Of a DNA stretch of 64,000 nucleotides, positions 41,491-50,060 are shown in pieces. The translations under genes were made by a program, and so were the position numbers. The stretch comes from Aeromicrobium sp. A1-2 (lineage in GTDB: Bacteria; Actinomycetota; Actinomycetes; Propionibacteriales; Nocardioidaceae). Position 1 is the stretch's first letter; every line of letters starts with the position of its first letter. The notes beneath the pieces are model-generated. The model saw only the letters and a program-made list of their open reading frames with translations. It did no database searches and was not told the origin of the DNA. The stretch lies in contig NZ_CP027482.1 of the NCBI RefSeq assembly GCF_003443875.1, forward strand, positions 1,302,001 through 1,366,000. The letters run 5' to 3'.

Positions 41491-42683
41491 CCATCGCACC
41501 CGAAACTTCCAAGACCAGCTTCCAGGACCTGTCCCAGGCTCTTGAGCTGGCTCCCGTCGAGTCGCACCTGCACCCGGAGGGGTCCTTCGACCTCGCCGAT
41601 CACGCGGTGCCGACCGGTCTCGAGGAGATCTGGCGCTTCACCCCGCTCAAGCGTCTCCGCGGACTGCACCAGGACACCCCGCTGGACGGTGACGACTTCA
41701 CGATCGAGGTCGAGGCCGCCGAGGGCGTCACCGCTGTCTCGGTGCCTGCTGCCGACTCCGCACGTGGCGCGTCGGGTTACATCCCGGTTGACCGCGTGTC
41801 GGCCCGCGCCTGGGAGGCCACTCGCTCGGTCTTCGAGGTGACGATCCCGGCCAACGTCGAGGTCGACGAGCCGACGACGATCCGGCTGCACGGCGGCGGG
41901 TTGGAGAAGGCCGCGGCCGGGCACCTGCTCGTCCGCGCCGGCCAGTTCTCCAAGGCCGTCGTGATCGTCGACTACGACGGGTCCGCAACGTGGGCTGAGA
42001 ACATCGAGGTCGTGCTCGAGGACGGCGCACAGCTGACCTTCGTGACGATCCAGGACTGGAACGACGACAGTGTCCACGTCGTCACCCAGCACGCGCGGGT
42101 CGGTCGTGATGCCCAGCTGCGGCACATCGCCGTCTCGCTCGGCGGTGACGTCGTTCGCGCCAGCACCTCGGCGGACTACCACGGCACCGGCGGCAGCGTC
42201 GAGATGCTCGGCGTCTACTTCGCTGATGCCGGCCAGCACATCGAGCACCGCTTGTTCGTCGACCACACGGCACCGCGCACCAAGAGCAACGTCGAGTACA
42301 AGGGCGCCCTGCAGGGCAAGGACGCCCACACGGTCTGGATCGGCAACGTCCTGATCCGCAAGGAGGCCGAGGGCATCCTGACGTACGAGAGCAATGACAA
42401 CCTCGTGCTGACCGATGGCGCCAAGGCCGACTCGGTGCCCAACCTCGAGATCGAGACCGGTGAGATCGAGGGCGCGGGACACGCGTCCACGACCGGCCGC
42501 TTCGACGACGAGCACCTGTTCTACCTGCAGAGCCGCGGAATCGAGGAGGAGGACGCCCGACGCCTCGTCGTCCACGGCTTCTTCAACGACATCATCCGGC
42601 GCATCGGCGTCCCGTCCCTCCAGGAGCGCCTGATCGCCTCCATCGAGGAGGAGCTCGCCGAGCACGTAGGACGACTCGCATGA
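41487..42683 (+). CDS. sufD: Fe-S cluster assembly protein SufD
   Basis: A 398-residue SufB paralogue that completes the SufBC2D scaffold. The C-terminal SufBD core has [40 protein letters not shown] and [21 protein letters not shown] 41487 overlaps the sufB stop (ATGA). A long frame extending back through sufB to 40,629 is an overlap artefact. Confidence 0.96.
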   Translation: MTIAPETSKTSFQDLSQALELAPVESHLHPEGSFDLADHAVPTGLEEIWRFTPLKRLRGLHQDTPLDGDDFTIEVEAAEGVTAVSVPAADSARGASGYIPVDRVSARAWEATRSVFEVTIPANVEVDEPTTIRLHGGGLEKAAAGHLLVRAGQFSKAVVIVDYDGSATWAENIEVVLEDGAQLTFVTIQDWNDDSVHVVTQHARVGRDAQLRHIAVSLGGDVVRASTSADYHGTGGSVEMLGVYFADAGQHIEHRLFVDHTAPRTKSNVEYKGALQGKDAHTVWIGNVLIRKEAEGILTYESNDNLVLTDGAKADSVPNLEIETGEIEGAGHASTTGRFDDEHLFYLQSRGIEEEDARRLVVHGFFNDIIRRIGVPSLQERLIASIEEELAEHVGRLA

Positions 42684-43000
42684 GCTTCGTCGCTGCCGCC
42701 GCCCTCGCGGACGTTCCCCAGGGCGGTGTGCTGGCGGTCGAGATCGACGGCACCGAAGTCGCGCTGATCCGCGACGGCGACGACGTCTATGCCCTGCATG
42801 ATGAGTGCTCGCACGCCTCGATCCCGCTCTCGGAGGGTGACGTCGAAGGTTGCGAGATCGAGTGCTGGCTGCACGGATCACGCTTCGATGCCCGCACCGG
42901 CAAGCCGGTCAACCTACCTGCCACACAACCCGTACCCACTTACACGACACAGATCGAGGGAGACACCGTCATGGTCGACCTCTCGACACCCAGGAGCTGA
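42680..43000 (+). CDS. Rieske [2Fe-2S] ferredoxin of the suf operon
   Basis: A 106-residue soluble Rieske domain. The cluster motifs are CSHASIPLSEG (Cys-X-His) and CWLHGSRFD (Cys-X2-His), 16 residues apart, as in bacterial Rieske ferredoxins of non-heme dioxygenases. Its location between sufD and sufC with a 4-bp overlap is typical of actinobacteria. It may be a client or electron donor in cluster assembly; its role is not established. Confidence 0.95.
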   Translation: MSFVAAAALADVPQGGVLAVEIDGTEVALIRDGDDVYALHDECSHASIPLSEGDVEGCEIECWLHGSRFDARTGKPVNLPATQPVPTYTTQIEGDTVMVDLSTPRS

Positions 43001-43006
43001 AGACAC

Positions 43007-43771
43007 ATGGCAACACTTGAGATCAAGGACCTGCACGTCTCGGTCAAGACCGAGGAGGGCGACAAGGAGATCCTCAAGGGGGTCAACCTGACGGTCCGCT
43101 CCGGTGAGGTGCACGCCATCATGGGGCCCAACGGCTCCGGCAAGTCGACACTGGCCTACTCCATCGCCGGCCACCCCAAGTACGACGTCACCAGCGGGTC
43201 GGTGACCCTCGACGGCGTCGACATCTTGTCGATGACTGTCGACCAGCGTGCCCGTGCCGGACTGTTCCTCGCGATGCAGTACCCCGTCGAGGTTCCCGGG
43301 GTCTCGGTCGCCAACTTCCTGCGCACCGCGAAGACCGCGATCGACGGCGAGGCTCCCAAGCTGCGCACGTGGATCAAGGACGTCAACGAGGCGCTCGAGC
43401 GTGTGACGCTGGGCAAGGAGTTCGCTCAGCGCAGCGTCAACGAGGGCTTCTCCGGTGGCGAGAAGAAGCGTCACGAGGTCGCCCAGCTCGAGCTGCTCAA
43501 CCCCACGTTCGCGGTGCTCGACGAGACCGACTCGGGTCTGGACATCGACGCGCTCCGCGTCGTCTCCGACGGCGTCAACCGCTACAGCGAGCAGGGCGAT
43601 CGTGGAGTGCTGCTGATCACGCACTACACGCGCATCCTGCAGTACATCAAGCCCGACTACGTCCACGTGTTCGTTGCGGGCCGTCTGGCCGAGAGCGGTG
43701 GGCGTGAGCTCGCCGACCAGCTCGAGGCTGAGGGCTACGACAAGTACGTCAAGGCCGCGGCTCAGGCATGA
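43007..43771 (+). CDS. sufC: Fe-S cluster assembly ATPase SufC
   Basis: A 254-residue ABC-type ATPase driving conformational changes of SufBD. Walker A GPNGSGKST is at residues 40-48, with the Q-loop near FLAMQYPVEVPG, signature FSGGEKKRHEVAQ, Walker B FAVLDETDSGLDID and H-loop LITHYTRIL. The GLFLAMQYP segment and the acidic D-loop are SufC hallmarks. ATG 43007 follows the Rieske gene by 6 bp. The stop overlaps sufS (ATGA). Confidence 0.97.
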   Translation: MATLEIKDLHVSVKTEEGDKEILKGVNLTVRSGEVHAIMGPNGSGKSTLAYSIAGHPKYDVTSGSVTLDGVDILSMTVDQRARAGLFLAMQYPVEVPGVSVANFLRTAKTAIDGEAPKLRTWIKDVNEALERVTLGKEFAQRSVNEGFSGGEKKRHEVAQLELLNPTFAVLDETDSGLDIDALRVVSDGVNRYSEQGDRGVLLITHYTRILQYIKPDYVHVFVAGRLAESGGRELADQLEAEGYDKYVKAAAQA

Positions 43772-45024
43772 CCGTTGTCGAGGGCACCCAGACGTACGAC
43801 GTCGCCAGGATCCGGGAGGACTTCCCGATCCTGGGGCGTCACCTGGCCGGCGACCTCCCGTTGGTCTACCTCGACAGTGCCAACACTTCGCAGAAGCCGC
43901 GCCAGGTCATTGACGCGATCGACGACCACTACCGGCTGCACAACGCCAATGTGGCTCGCGCGATGCACCAGCTCGGCACCGAGGCAAGCGCGGCCTTTGA
44001 GCTGGGTCGCGACAAGGTCGCGGCATTCATCGGCGCTCCGAGCCGCGACGAGGTCATCTTCACCAAGAACGCCTCCGAGGCGCTCAACCTGGTCGCCCGC
44101 ACGCTGGGCGACTCGGGTCGGATCGGCGCGGACCACCAGATCGTGATCAGCGAGATGGAGCACCACTCCAACATCGTGCCGTGGCAGCAGCTCAGCCAGC
44201 GCACCGGCGCGAGCCTGCGCTGGTTCGGCGTCACGGACGAGGGTCGGCTCGACCTCGACGACATCGACACGCTGATCACCGAGCAGACCGCCGTCGTCTC
44301 GGTCACGTGGGTCTCCAACATGCTGGGCACGATCAACCCGCTCGACGAGATCATCGCCAAGGCGCACGCTGTCGGCGCCCTGGTCGTCGTCGATGCATCG
44401 CAGGCCGTGCCACAGATGCCGGTCGACGTGGCCGCGCTCGGTGCGGACTTCGTGGCGTTCACGGGCCACAAGATGGTCGGCCCGACCGGCATCGGAGTCC
44501 TGTGGGGTCGCTACGACCTGCTCGCCGAGCTGCCGCCGTTCCTCGGTGGTGGCGAGATGATCGAGACCGTCACGATGGCCGGCTCGACGTACGCTGCGCC
44601 ACCCTCACGCTTCGAGGCCGGCACCCCGCCGATCGCGCAGGCCGTGGGCCTCGGCGCGGCAGCCGACTACCTGACGGCGGTCGGCATGGATGCCATCGCG
44701 GCGCACGAGCAGGAGATCACCGCCTACGCCCTCGGCGCGATGCAGGAGATCGACGGCCTGCGGATCGTCGGGCCCACCGATGCTGTCGCACGCGGGGGAG
44801 CGATCAGCTTCACGCTGGGCGACATCCATCCGCACGACGTGTCGCAGCTGCTGGACTCCCGCGGCGTCGCGGTGCGCGCCGGTCACCACTGCGCCAAGCC
44901 GGTGCACCAGAGGTTCGGCGTGCAGTCCACGACCCGCGCGTCCTTCTACCTCTACACGACCCGCGAGGAGATCGATGTGATGGTCGAGGCGTTGCACCAC
45001 ACGAAGAAGTACTTCGGAGGTTGA
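43768..45024 (+). CDS. sufS: Cysteine desulfurase SufS
   Basis: A 418-residue group II PLP-dependent desulfurase supplying sulfur from cysteine. YLDSANTSQKPRQVIDAI, MEHHSNIVPWQQL, VVDASQAVPQMPVDV and FTGHKMVGPTGIGVLWGR with the PLP-binding Lys, and RAGHHCAKPVHQRFG with the active-site Cys near the C-terminus. The short loop before the Cys is typical of SufS rather than IscS. ATG 43768 overlaps sufC. Confidence 0.97.
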   Translation: MTVVEGTQTYDVARIREDFPILGRHLAGDLPLVYLDSANTSQKPRQVIDAIDDHYRLHNANVARAMHQLGTEASAAFELGRDKVAAFIGAPSRDEVIFTKNASEALNLVARTLGDSGRIGADHQIVISEMEHHSNIVPWQQLSQRTGASLRWFGVTDEGRLDLDDIDTLITEQTAVVSVTWVSNMLGTINPLDEIIAKAHAVGALVVVDASQAVPQMPVDVAALGADFVAFTGHKMVGPTGIGVLWGRYDLLAELPPFLGGGEMIETVTMAGSTYAAPPSRFEAGTPPIAQAVGLGAAADYLTAVGMDAIAAHEQEITAYALGAMQEIDGLRIVGPTDAVARGGAISFTLGDIHPHDVSQLLDSRGVAVRAGHHCAKPVHQRFGVQSTTRASFYLYTTREEIDVMVEALHHTKKYFGG

Positions 45025-45027
45025 GAC

Positions 45028-45519
45028 ATGACTGATGCCACCAACGTCGATGCGCTGTACCAGGAGATCATCCTGGACCACTACAAGCGACCCCACGGCG
45101 CCGGACTTCGCGAGCCTTTCGAAGCCGAGGTCCACCACGTCAATCCGTCCTGCGGCGACGAGATCACCCTCCGCGTCCACCTCGATGGCGAGACCGTCGC
45201 GGACGTTTCCTACGACGCCCAGGGCTGCTCGATCAGCCGGGCATCGACCTCGGTGCTCAACGACCTGATCGTCGGCAAGAGCATCACCGAGGGCATGGCC
45301 GTCCTGGACGAGTTCAACACCTTGATGCACGGCAAGGGCAAGATCGAGCCCGATGAGGACATCCTCGAGGACGGCATCGCCTTCGCCGGCGTCGCCCAGT
45401 TCCCGGGGCGCATCAAGTGCGCCCTGCTGGGCTGGATGGCCTGGAAGGATGCCGTTTCACAGGCACTCGTCACGACTTCTTCGACCACCACAGCGTCAAC
45501 CACAGGAGAGACCCCATGA
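45028..45519 (+). CDS. sufU: SufU-type sulfur transfer protein
   Basis: A 163-residue IscU-like protein. In Gram-positives SufU is a zinc-dependent acceptor of sulfur from SufS. The zinc/sulfur ligands are in NPSCGDE, QGCSISRAS and RIKCALLGW, and the SufU-specific insertion (about GKSITEGMAVLDEFNTLM) is present. The tail is Thr/Ser-rich. ATG 45028 is 3 nt after the sufS stop. The stop overlaps sufT. Confidence 0.95.
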   Translation: MTDATNVDALYQEIILDHYKRPHGAGLREPFEAEVHHVNPSCGDEITLRVHLDGETVADVSYDAQGCSISRASTSVLNDLIVGKSITEGMAVLDEFNTLMHGKGKIEPDEDILEDGIAFAGVAQFPGRIKCALLGWMAWKDAVSQALVTTSSTTTASTTGETP

Positions 45520-45890
45520 CCACTGATCACTCCGACTTCCCGAACGTCGACCTCGAGGCGGCGGTCCAGCCCAAGGGCGCCACCACGAAGGAAGACATCA
45601 TCGAGGCCATGAAGGATGTCGTCGACCCCGAGCTCGGCATCAATGTCGTCGACCTCGGCCTGGTCTACGGCGCGGACGTCGACGAGCACAGCAACACCGT
45701 GCTGTCGATGACCTTGACCTCGGCGGCCTGCCCGTTGACCGACGTCATCGAGGACCAGACGCGCGCTGCCCTCGACGGCCTGGTCAACGACTTCCGGATC
45801 GAGTGGGTCTGGATGCCGCCGTGGGGCCCGGACAAGATCACCGACGACGGTCGCGAGATGTTGCGGGCGCTCGGCTTCAACATCGGCTGA
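45516..45890 (+). CDS. sufT: MIP18-family Fe-S maturation factor (SufT-like)
   Basis: A 124-residue DUF59/PaaD-like protein. It has EDIIEAMKDVVDPELGINVV, DLGLVYGADVD, MTLTSAACPLTDVI with the conserved Cys, and the C-terminal WMPPWGPDKITDDGREMLRALG. Family members help carry clusters to client enzymes. It is last in the suf operon, with an ATGA overlap to sufU. A longer frame from 45,417 lies within sufU and is not used. Confidence 0.94.
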   Translation: MTTDHSDFPNVDLEAAVQPKGATTKEDIIEAMKDVVDPELGINVVDLGLVYGADVDEHSNTVLSMTLTSAACPLTDVIEDQTRAALDGLVNDFRIEWVWMPPWGPDKITDDGREMLRALGFNIG

Positions 45891-45903
45891 CCACCCGGCT
45901 CTG

Positions 45904-45952
45904 GAGCTTGTCGAAAAAATTCGTCGGCACTCGGCGCCCTTTCGACAGGCTC
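45904..45952. repeat. Imperfect inverted repeat after the suf operon (REP-like)
   Basis: GAGCTTGTCGAAA (45904-45916) and TTTCGACAGGCTC (45940-45952) match as an inverted repeat in 12 of 13 positions across a 23-bp loop. The core TTTCGACA(A/G)GCTC resembles a palindromic intergenic motif I recall from many high-GC actinobacterial genomes. It starts 14 bp after the sufT stop and may terminate or process the suf transcript. There is only one copy in this window. Confidence 0.55.
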
Positions 45953-46010
45953 GAGGGCCGGTGTGTGCGGACGCACAGTCGATGCGGTCGGGAACAGGCC
46001 GGGCAGCCCG

Positions 46011-46016
46011 TACAGT
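46011..46016 (+). promoter_or_regulatory. -10 box upstream of the ABC-F gene
   Basis: TACAGT ends exactly 6 nt before GTG 46023, the same geometry as the leaderless genes of the window. It would start the ABC-F transcript about 81 nt upstream of ATG 46104. Confidence 0.5.
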
Positions 46017-46022
46017 GGAGGG

Positions 46023-46046
46023 GTGCCTTTCTATCAGCGGGAGTGA
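46023..46046 (+). CDS. Candidate leaderless 7-residue leader peptide
   Basis: GTG 46023 is placed at the predicted transcription start. It opens a frame encoding Met-Pro-Phe-Tyr-Gln-Arg-Glu and then TGA. It is followed within 2 bp by a 7-bp hairpin and 57 bp later by the ABC-F start. Codon bias cannot be judged on seven codons; the call rests on the -10 spacing only. Confidence 0.4.
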   Translation: MPFYQRE

Positions 46047-46047
46047 C

Positions 46048-46067
46048 GCAGGCGTCTGTTCGCCTGC
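46048..46067 (+). promoter_or_regulatory. Hairpin in the ABC-F leader
   Basis: GCAGGCG (46048-46054) pairs perfectly with CGCCTGC (46061-46067) around a 6-nt loop. There is no U-tract. It lies directly after the leader-peptide stop and 20 bp before the AAGGAA Shine-Dalgarno (46087-46092). Confidence 0.55.
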
Positions 46068-46103
46068 CCATTCGCACACCCTGATCTGAAGGAAATTCCC
46101 ACC

Positions 46104-47702
46104 ATGCTCACCATCTCCAATGTGGAGCTGCGCTTCGGCGCCCGCGTCCTGATGTCCGATGTCTCGTTCCGCGTGGACAAGGGCGACAAGGTCGGCCTCG
46201 TCGGCCGCAATGGTGCTGGCAAGACGACGTTGACCCGGATGCTCTCGGGCGATGGATTGCCTGCCGCCGGCTCGATTACGTCGTCGGGAAAGATCGGCTA
46301 CCTGCCGCAGGACCCCAAGTCCGGCGATCTGGCCACGACCGCCCGCGACCGCATCCTCGGGGCCCGAGGGCTCGACGAGGCGCTGACCGCGATGCGCAAG
46401 GCCGAGATCGACATGGGCTCGCCCGACCCCGAGATCGCCGAGAAGGCCATGCGTGCCTACACCCGCGCGGACGCGACCTTCGGCGCTGGCGGTGGCTACG
46501 CGGCCGAGTCCGAGGCCGCGACGATCGCGAAGGCGCTCGGCCTGCCGGACCGGGTGCTGGATCAGCCGCTGTCGACTTTGTCGGGTGGCCAGAGACGACG
46601 CATTGAGCTGGCTCGCATCCTGTTCTCCGATGCCGACACGCTGCTGCTCGACGAGCCCACCAACCACCTGGACGCCGACTCCGTGGTCTGGCTGAGGGGC
46701 TTCCTCAAGACCTTCTCCGGCGGCATCGTGATCATCAGCCACGATGTCGAGCTGATCGAGGAGACCGTCAACAAGGTCCTCTACCTCGACGCGAACCGCG
46801 CCACCATCGACATCTACAACATGGGCTGGAAGTCGTACGTCAAGCAGCGCGAGGCCGACGAGCACCGTCGCAAGCGCGAGCGGACGCTCGCGGTCAAGAA
46901 GGCTGACCAGCTCACGAGCCAGGCCAACAAGTTCCGCGCCAAGGCGTCCAAGGCCGCAACTGCCCAGCAGATGCTGCGCCGGGCCGAGCAGCTCGTCTCG
47001 GGCCTCGAGGGCGAGCGCGTGCAGGACAAGGTCGCGAACATCAAGTTCCCCAAGCCCGCCCCCTGCGGCAAGACCCCGCTCATGGCGGAAGGTCTGTCCA
47101 AGTCTTACGGCTCGCTGGAAATCTTTACCGACGTCGACCTGGCGATCGACAAGGGCAGCCGGGTTGTCGTGCTGGGACTCAACGGTGCTGGCAAGACGAC
47201 GCTGCTGCGCATCCTCGCTGGCACGCTCGAGGCCGACACGGGTGACATCCTGCCGGGCCACGGGCTCAAGATCGGATACTTCGCGCAGGAGCACGAGACC
47301 CTCGACACCTCGCGCACTGTGCTGGAGAACATGCAGGCGAACGCACCCCAGCTCACCGACACCGAGGCGCGCAGTGTGCTCGGCTCGTTCCTGTTCAGCG
47401 GCGATGACACGTCCAAGCCGGCCGGCGTGTTGTCCGGCGGCGAGAAGACCCGGCTGGCGTTGGCCAGCCTGATCGTGTCGAGCGCCAACGTCCTGATCCT
47501 CGATGAGCCCACCAACAACCTGGACCCTGCGTCCCGCGCGGAGGTCCTGCGTGCCATCCGGACGTACGAGGGTGCCATCGTGCTCGTCTCGCACGATGAG
47601 GGCGCCGTGCTGGCTCTGGAGCCCGACCGTGTGCTGCTGCTGCCCGACGGCGACGAGGATCTCTGGTCCGACGACTACGCCGACCTGGTCAGCCTCGCGT
47701 AG
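46104..47702 (+). CDS. ABC-F family ATPase
   Basis: A 532-residue soluble protein with two ABC modules and no membrane segment. Walker A GRNGAGKTT and GLNGAGKTT, signatures LSGGQRRRIELA and LSGGEKTRLALA, Walker B LLLDEPTNHLD and LILDEPTNNLD. The linker between the modules (about residues 245-315) is rich in Lys, Arg and Glu (RRKRERTLAVKKADQLTSQ), as expected for the ribosome-contacting P-site tRNA interaction motif. ABC-F proteins act on the ribosome in translation control or antibiotic protection; the subgroup is uncertain. The RBS AAGGAA is 11 nt before ATG. Confidence 0.95.
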   Translation: MLTISNVELRFGARVLMSDVSFRVDKGDKVGLVGRNGAGKTTLTRMLSGDGLPAAGSITSSGKIGYLPQDPKSGDLATTARDRILGARGLDEALTAMRKAEIDMGSPDPEIAEKAMRAYTRADATFGAGGGYAAESEAATIAKALGLPDRVLDQPLSTLSGGQRRRIELARILFSDADTLLLDEPTNHLDADSVVWLRGFLKTFSGGIVIISHDVELIEETVNKVLYLDANRATIDIYNMGWKSYVKQREADEHRRKRERTLAVKKADQLTSQANKFRAKASKAATAQQMLRRAEQLVSGLEGERVQDKVANIKFPKPAPCGKTPLMAEGLSKSYGSLEIFTDVDLAIDKGSRVVVLGLNGAGKTTLLRILAGTLEADTGDILPGHGLKIGYFAQEHETLDTSRTVLENMQANAPQLTDTEARSVLGSFLFSGDDTSKPAGVLSGGEKTRLALASLIVSSANVLILDEPTNNLDPASRAEVLRAIRTYEGAIVLVSHDEGAVLALEPDRVLLLPDGDEDLWSDDYADLVSLA

Positions 47703-47737
47703 CGACTCCTGACGGGGAGCCAGCGCGGGTCGGTGGG

Positions 47738-48259
47738 CTATTCGGCGGTGTCTCGGTTCCACTGTGGGCCGGCTGCGGAGAAGAACAGCAGGACGGATCC
47801 GGCGGCGACTCCGGTCGAGGCAGCCGCAGTGGCGCTGTCAGAGGCCAGCGCAGGGATCGCGCCGACGACCGAGATGACGATCATGCTTGTCGCCAGCCAC
47901 CGGAAGACCGGCATCGTGAATGCGCGGGCAAACGGCAGGAAGTGGGCGCCGACGACGAAGACCACCCAGACAAGGACTGTGTCAGGTCGGTCGAGGACGT
48001 TGCTGATGAATGCCGCACCGAGGGGGATCGCGACGATCATCACCGAAACCGCAACCCCATACGTGCGCAACGCCGAGCGGCTGGGTAGCGCCTGTTGCAC
48101 CTCGGGGCCACGTAGGACGACGAACCAGATGATGACGGCGAACGCCGCGGCCGCACCGATGCGCCAGACCAGCGATGCGGGCACCTGTCCAGCGTTGGCG
48201 AGCACGAACACCAGACCGGCAATCGCGCCGATGATCGAGCCGATGGGTCGTGTGCGCAT
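47738..48259 (-). CDS. Small integral membrane protein, unknown function
   Basis: A 173-residue protein with about five or six hydrophobic segments (IIGAIAGLVFVLANAG, AAAAFAVIIWFVVLRG, YGVAVSVMIVAIPLGAAFI, VLVWVVFVVGAHFLPFARAF, LATSMIVISVVGAIPALA). The VGAHFLPFA region resembles small uncharacterised DUF-type proteins. It converges on the ABC-F gene with 35 bp between the stops. ATG 48259 is used; no clear RBS is visible. Confidence 0.78.
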   Translation of the reverse strand: MRTRPIGSIIGAIAGLVFVLANAGQVPASLVWRIGAAAAFAVIIWFVVLRGPEVQQALPSRSALRTYGVAVSVMIVAIPLGAAFISNVLDRPDTVLVWVVFVVGAHFLPFARAFTMPVFRWLATSMIVISVVGAIPALASDSATAAASTGVAAGSVLLFFSAAGPQWNRDTAE

Positions 48260-48374
48260 TGAGTCGAGTCAACACCATGGGTGTCGCCCACGCCACGCGT
48301 GACAGGTCTCGCCGGCCGGGGGTGGCTGGTCCGTGCGGTGGTGTCGAGAACCGCCCTTGTGGTTCGCTGGGCAC

Positions 48375-48668
48375 GTGCCTGAGGATCGTCCGAACAGTGA
48401 AGCGCGCGCCCTCGGTGACGCGGATGACAGCCTGGCCGAGATCGTCGATGCCATCAAGGTGTTGGCCAGGCTGCATCCCGACGTGACCAGTATCAGTGTG
48501 ACCAGCGGTCAGCGGTCGATCACGGTCGCCAGACCAGAGCACACGGCGCCGGTTGGCGGGCAGAGCCCAGCGGCCCGCGAGACCCCGACCCGCACTCAAC
48601 CAGGCGCGACCACGGCACCTCCGGCCGAGGACGATCAACCCGCTGCGCGACACAGACGCGCCCCGTAG
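48375..48668 (+). CDS. Small hypothetical protein resembling the N-terminus of a biotin carrier protein
   Basis: A 97-residue frame from GTG 48375. The segment AEIVDAIKVLARLHPDVTSI then SVTSGQRSITVARPE resembles the N-terminal helix-strand of acetyl-CoA carboxylase BCCP. It is followed by a Pro/Ala/Thr linker (HTAPVGGQSPAARETPTRTQ). No biotinyl domain (MKM motif) follows before the stop or in the next bases. TTCGCT 6 nt upstream is a weak -10. It may be a truncated or independent small protein; coding status is moderately supported. Confidence 0.45.
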   Translation: MPEDRPNSEARALGDADDSLAEIVDAIKVLARLHPDVTSISVTSGQRSITVARPEHTAPVGGQSPAARETPTRTQPGATTAPPAEDDQPAARHRRAP

Positions 48669-48699
48669 CCGGATCCGTCCCGCGGTCGGTGGGTCGGTT

Positions 48700-49191
48700 C
48701 TAGCGCGGGACCGTGACCTCGAGAGCTGCGCCGCCGAACCCGTTCTCGGTGTCCCTGCCCTCGACAGTCACGACATCGACGTCGTCGGGGATCTCAAGGT
48801 TGCTCTGGGTGCGTGTCACAGGCTGCTCGTCGGCGTGATCGTGGTCCAGCGTGTGCTCGCCGAGCACATTCCCGCTCGCATCCATGACCCGCCAGCCGTC
48901 GGCGTACCGCTGCGGGCTGTCGTACTCCGAGCTGAGGGTCACGTCCAGCGACCAGGATCCGTTGCTATCGCGCTCGAGCACGGCGCGGAGGACGTCTGGG
49001 TGGTCGGCGTTCTTGGTGTCGGGTTCCAGATCCGTGGACGCGCTGGCCGAAGCACCCGATGGTGCGCTGGCCTCGGAATCCGACGAGCTCGCACCACAGC
49101 CAGCCAGCATCAAGGCCAGACCCAGGGCAGCGCCCACGGCCAGCGCGACTCGATGCGGGATTTTGTGGTCGGCGTTCGCGGTGCGAGTCAT
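48700..49191 (-). CDS. Predicted lipoprotein, unknown function
   Basis: A 163-residue protein. The signal peptide VALAVGAALGLALMLAGC has lipobox LAGC. A Ser/Ala/Asp-rich linker follows, then a beta-rich domain (SWSLDVTLSSEYDSPQRYAD, GWRVMDASGNVLGEHTLDHD, DDVDVVTVEGRDTENGFGG). It resembles a small extracellular immunoglobulin-like domain. ATG 49191 is chosen because the signal begins soon after; ACGATT 6 nt upstream is a possible -10. It is 83 bp downstream of the SURF1 gene on the same strand. Confidence 0.82.
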   Translation of the reverse strand: MTRTANADHKIPHRVALAVGAALGLALMLAGCGASSSDSEASAPSGASASASTDLEPDTKNADHPDVLRAVLERDSNGSWSLDVTLSSEYDSPQRYADGWRVMDASGNVLGEHTLDHDHADEQPVTRTQSNLEIPDDVDVVTVEGRDTENGFGGAALEVTVPR

Positions 49192-49274
49192 GTCCTCAAT
49201 CGTGCCAGCCGACCGGTCACCGGGCCCGTTTGGAATCCCCCGGATAGGCAGCAGATCGGCCACTGGCCGGGTCG

Positions 49275-50054
49275 TCAGCCTGGCTTGACAGGCTTGGACT
49301 GCTCGGCGAAACCGTCGATCCGGGTCGGACTGAGCCGTTCCTTGGCCTCGGCCCGGGCAAACCAGAAATAGCCGACGACGGCCAGCAACGCGAAGAACCA
49401 CCACTGCAGCGCATAGAAGAAGTGCGGCCCCTGGCCCCGCTCAGGAGTGGGTTCGGCCGCGAGGGGTGTCGACGGCGCCGGACTTTCGGTCCGCAGGTTC
49501 AGGTAGCCATTGAGCAACGGCTGTGGGACCAATGAGGACATGGCATCGCTCGAGATCGCTCGGACCTGACCGTCGAGTGGTTTGACCGCGTTGCCGCCAG
49601 CCCCATTGTTCTGACGCAGCCAGCCCACGATCGTCACCTCGCCGCTGGGCGGTGGTGGCACGACCGGGTGTGCGACGTTGTTGGCAGTTTCCTGCCAGCC
49701 GCGGTCGACCAGGATCGCTCGGCCGGATGGCAGCACGAGTGGGGTCACTACGTCGACGCCGGGCGCCCCGTCGCGGGTCGTGAACTTGACCGTGACCTGG
49801 TGCTCGACGTCGTACGTTCCGGTGGCCCGCACCCGGGTGAACTCGGTGTCACCATTGACCACGTCGCCCGGCTCGAGTGCTGTCTCGATGTCGATCGGAT
49901 CGGTCTTGAGGTGCGTCGTGATGATCTTGTTCTGGTCCAACCGATGCTCGAGTCGATGGAACTGCCACAACCCCAGACGGGTGCAGACGGCGGCGAGCAG
50001 GATGACGAAGATCGCGAATCCGATCCAGCGTCCACTCAACAGGAAGCGGTACAC
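49275..50054 (-). CDS. SURF1-family cytochrome oxidase assembly protein
   Basis: A 259-residue protein. Two membrane helices bracket a periplasmic domain: an N-terminal one (FAIFVILLAAVCTRLGLWQF) and a C-terminal one (WWFFALLAVVGYFWFA). SURF1 motifs: CTRLGLWQFHRLEHR, PLVLPSGRAILVDRGW, VTIVGWLRQN and HFFYALQWWFFAL. It helps insert heme A into oxidase, fitting ctaA and ctaB in this window. GTG 50054 is set by minus-strand TACCTT 6 nt upstream; a longer frame overlaps moaA and is rejected. Confidence 0.93.
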   Translation of the reverse strand: MYRFLLSGRWIGFAIFVILLAAVCTRLGLWQFHRLEHRLDQNKIITTHLKTDPIDIETALEPGDVVNGDTEFTRVRATGTYDVEHQVTVKFTTRDGAPGVDVVTPLVLPSGRAILVDRGWQETANNVAHPVVPPPPSGEVTIVGWLRQNNGAGGNAVKPLDGQVRAISSDAMSSLVPQPLLNGYLNLRTESPAPSTPLAAEPTPERGQGPHFFYALQWWFFALLAVVGYFWFARAEAKERLSPTRIDGFAEQSKPVKPG

Positions 50055-50060
50055 AGGTCG

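Noticed and set aside
45210..47762. Minus-strand 850-codon open frame opposite sufU, sufT and ABC-F
   Set aside because: It spans two operons and an intergenic region in antisense; composition is typical of a high-GC shadow frame.
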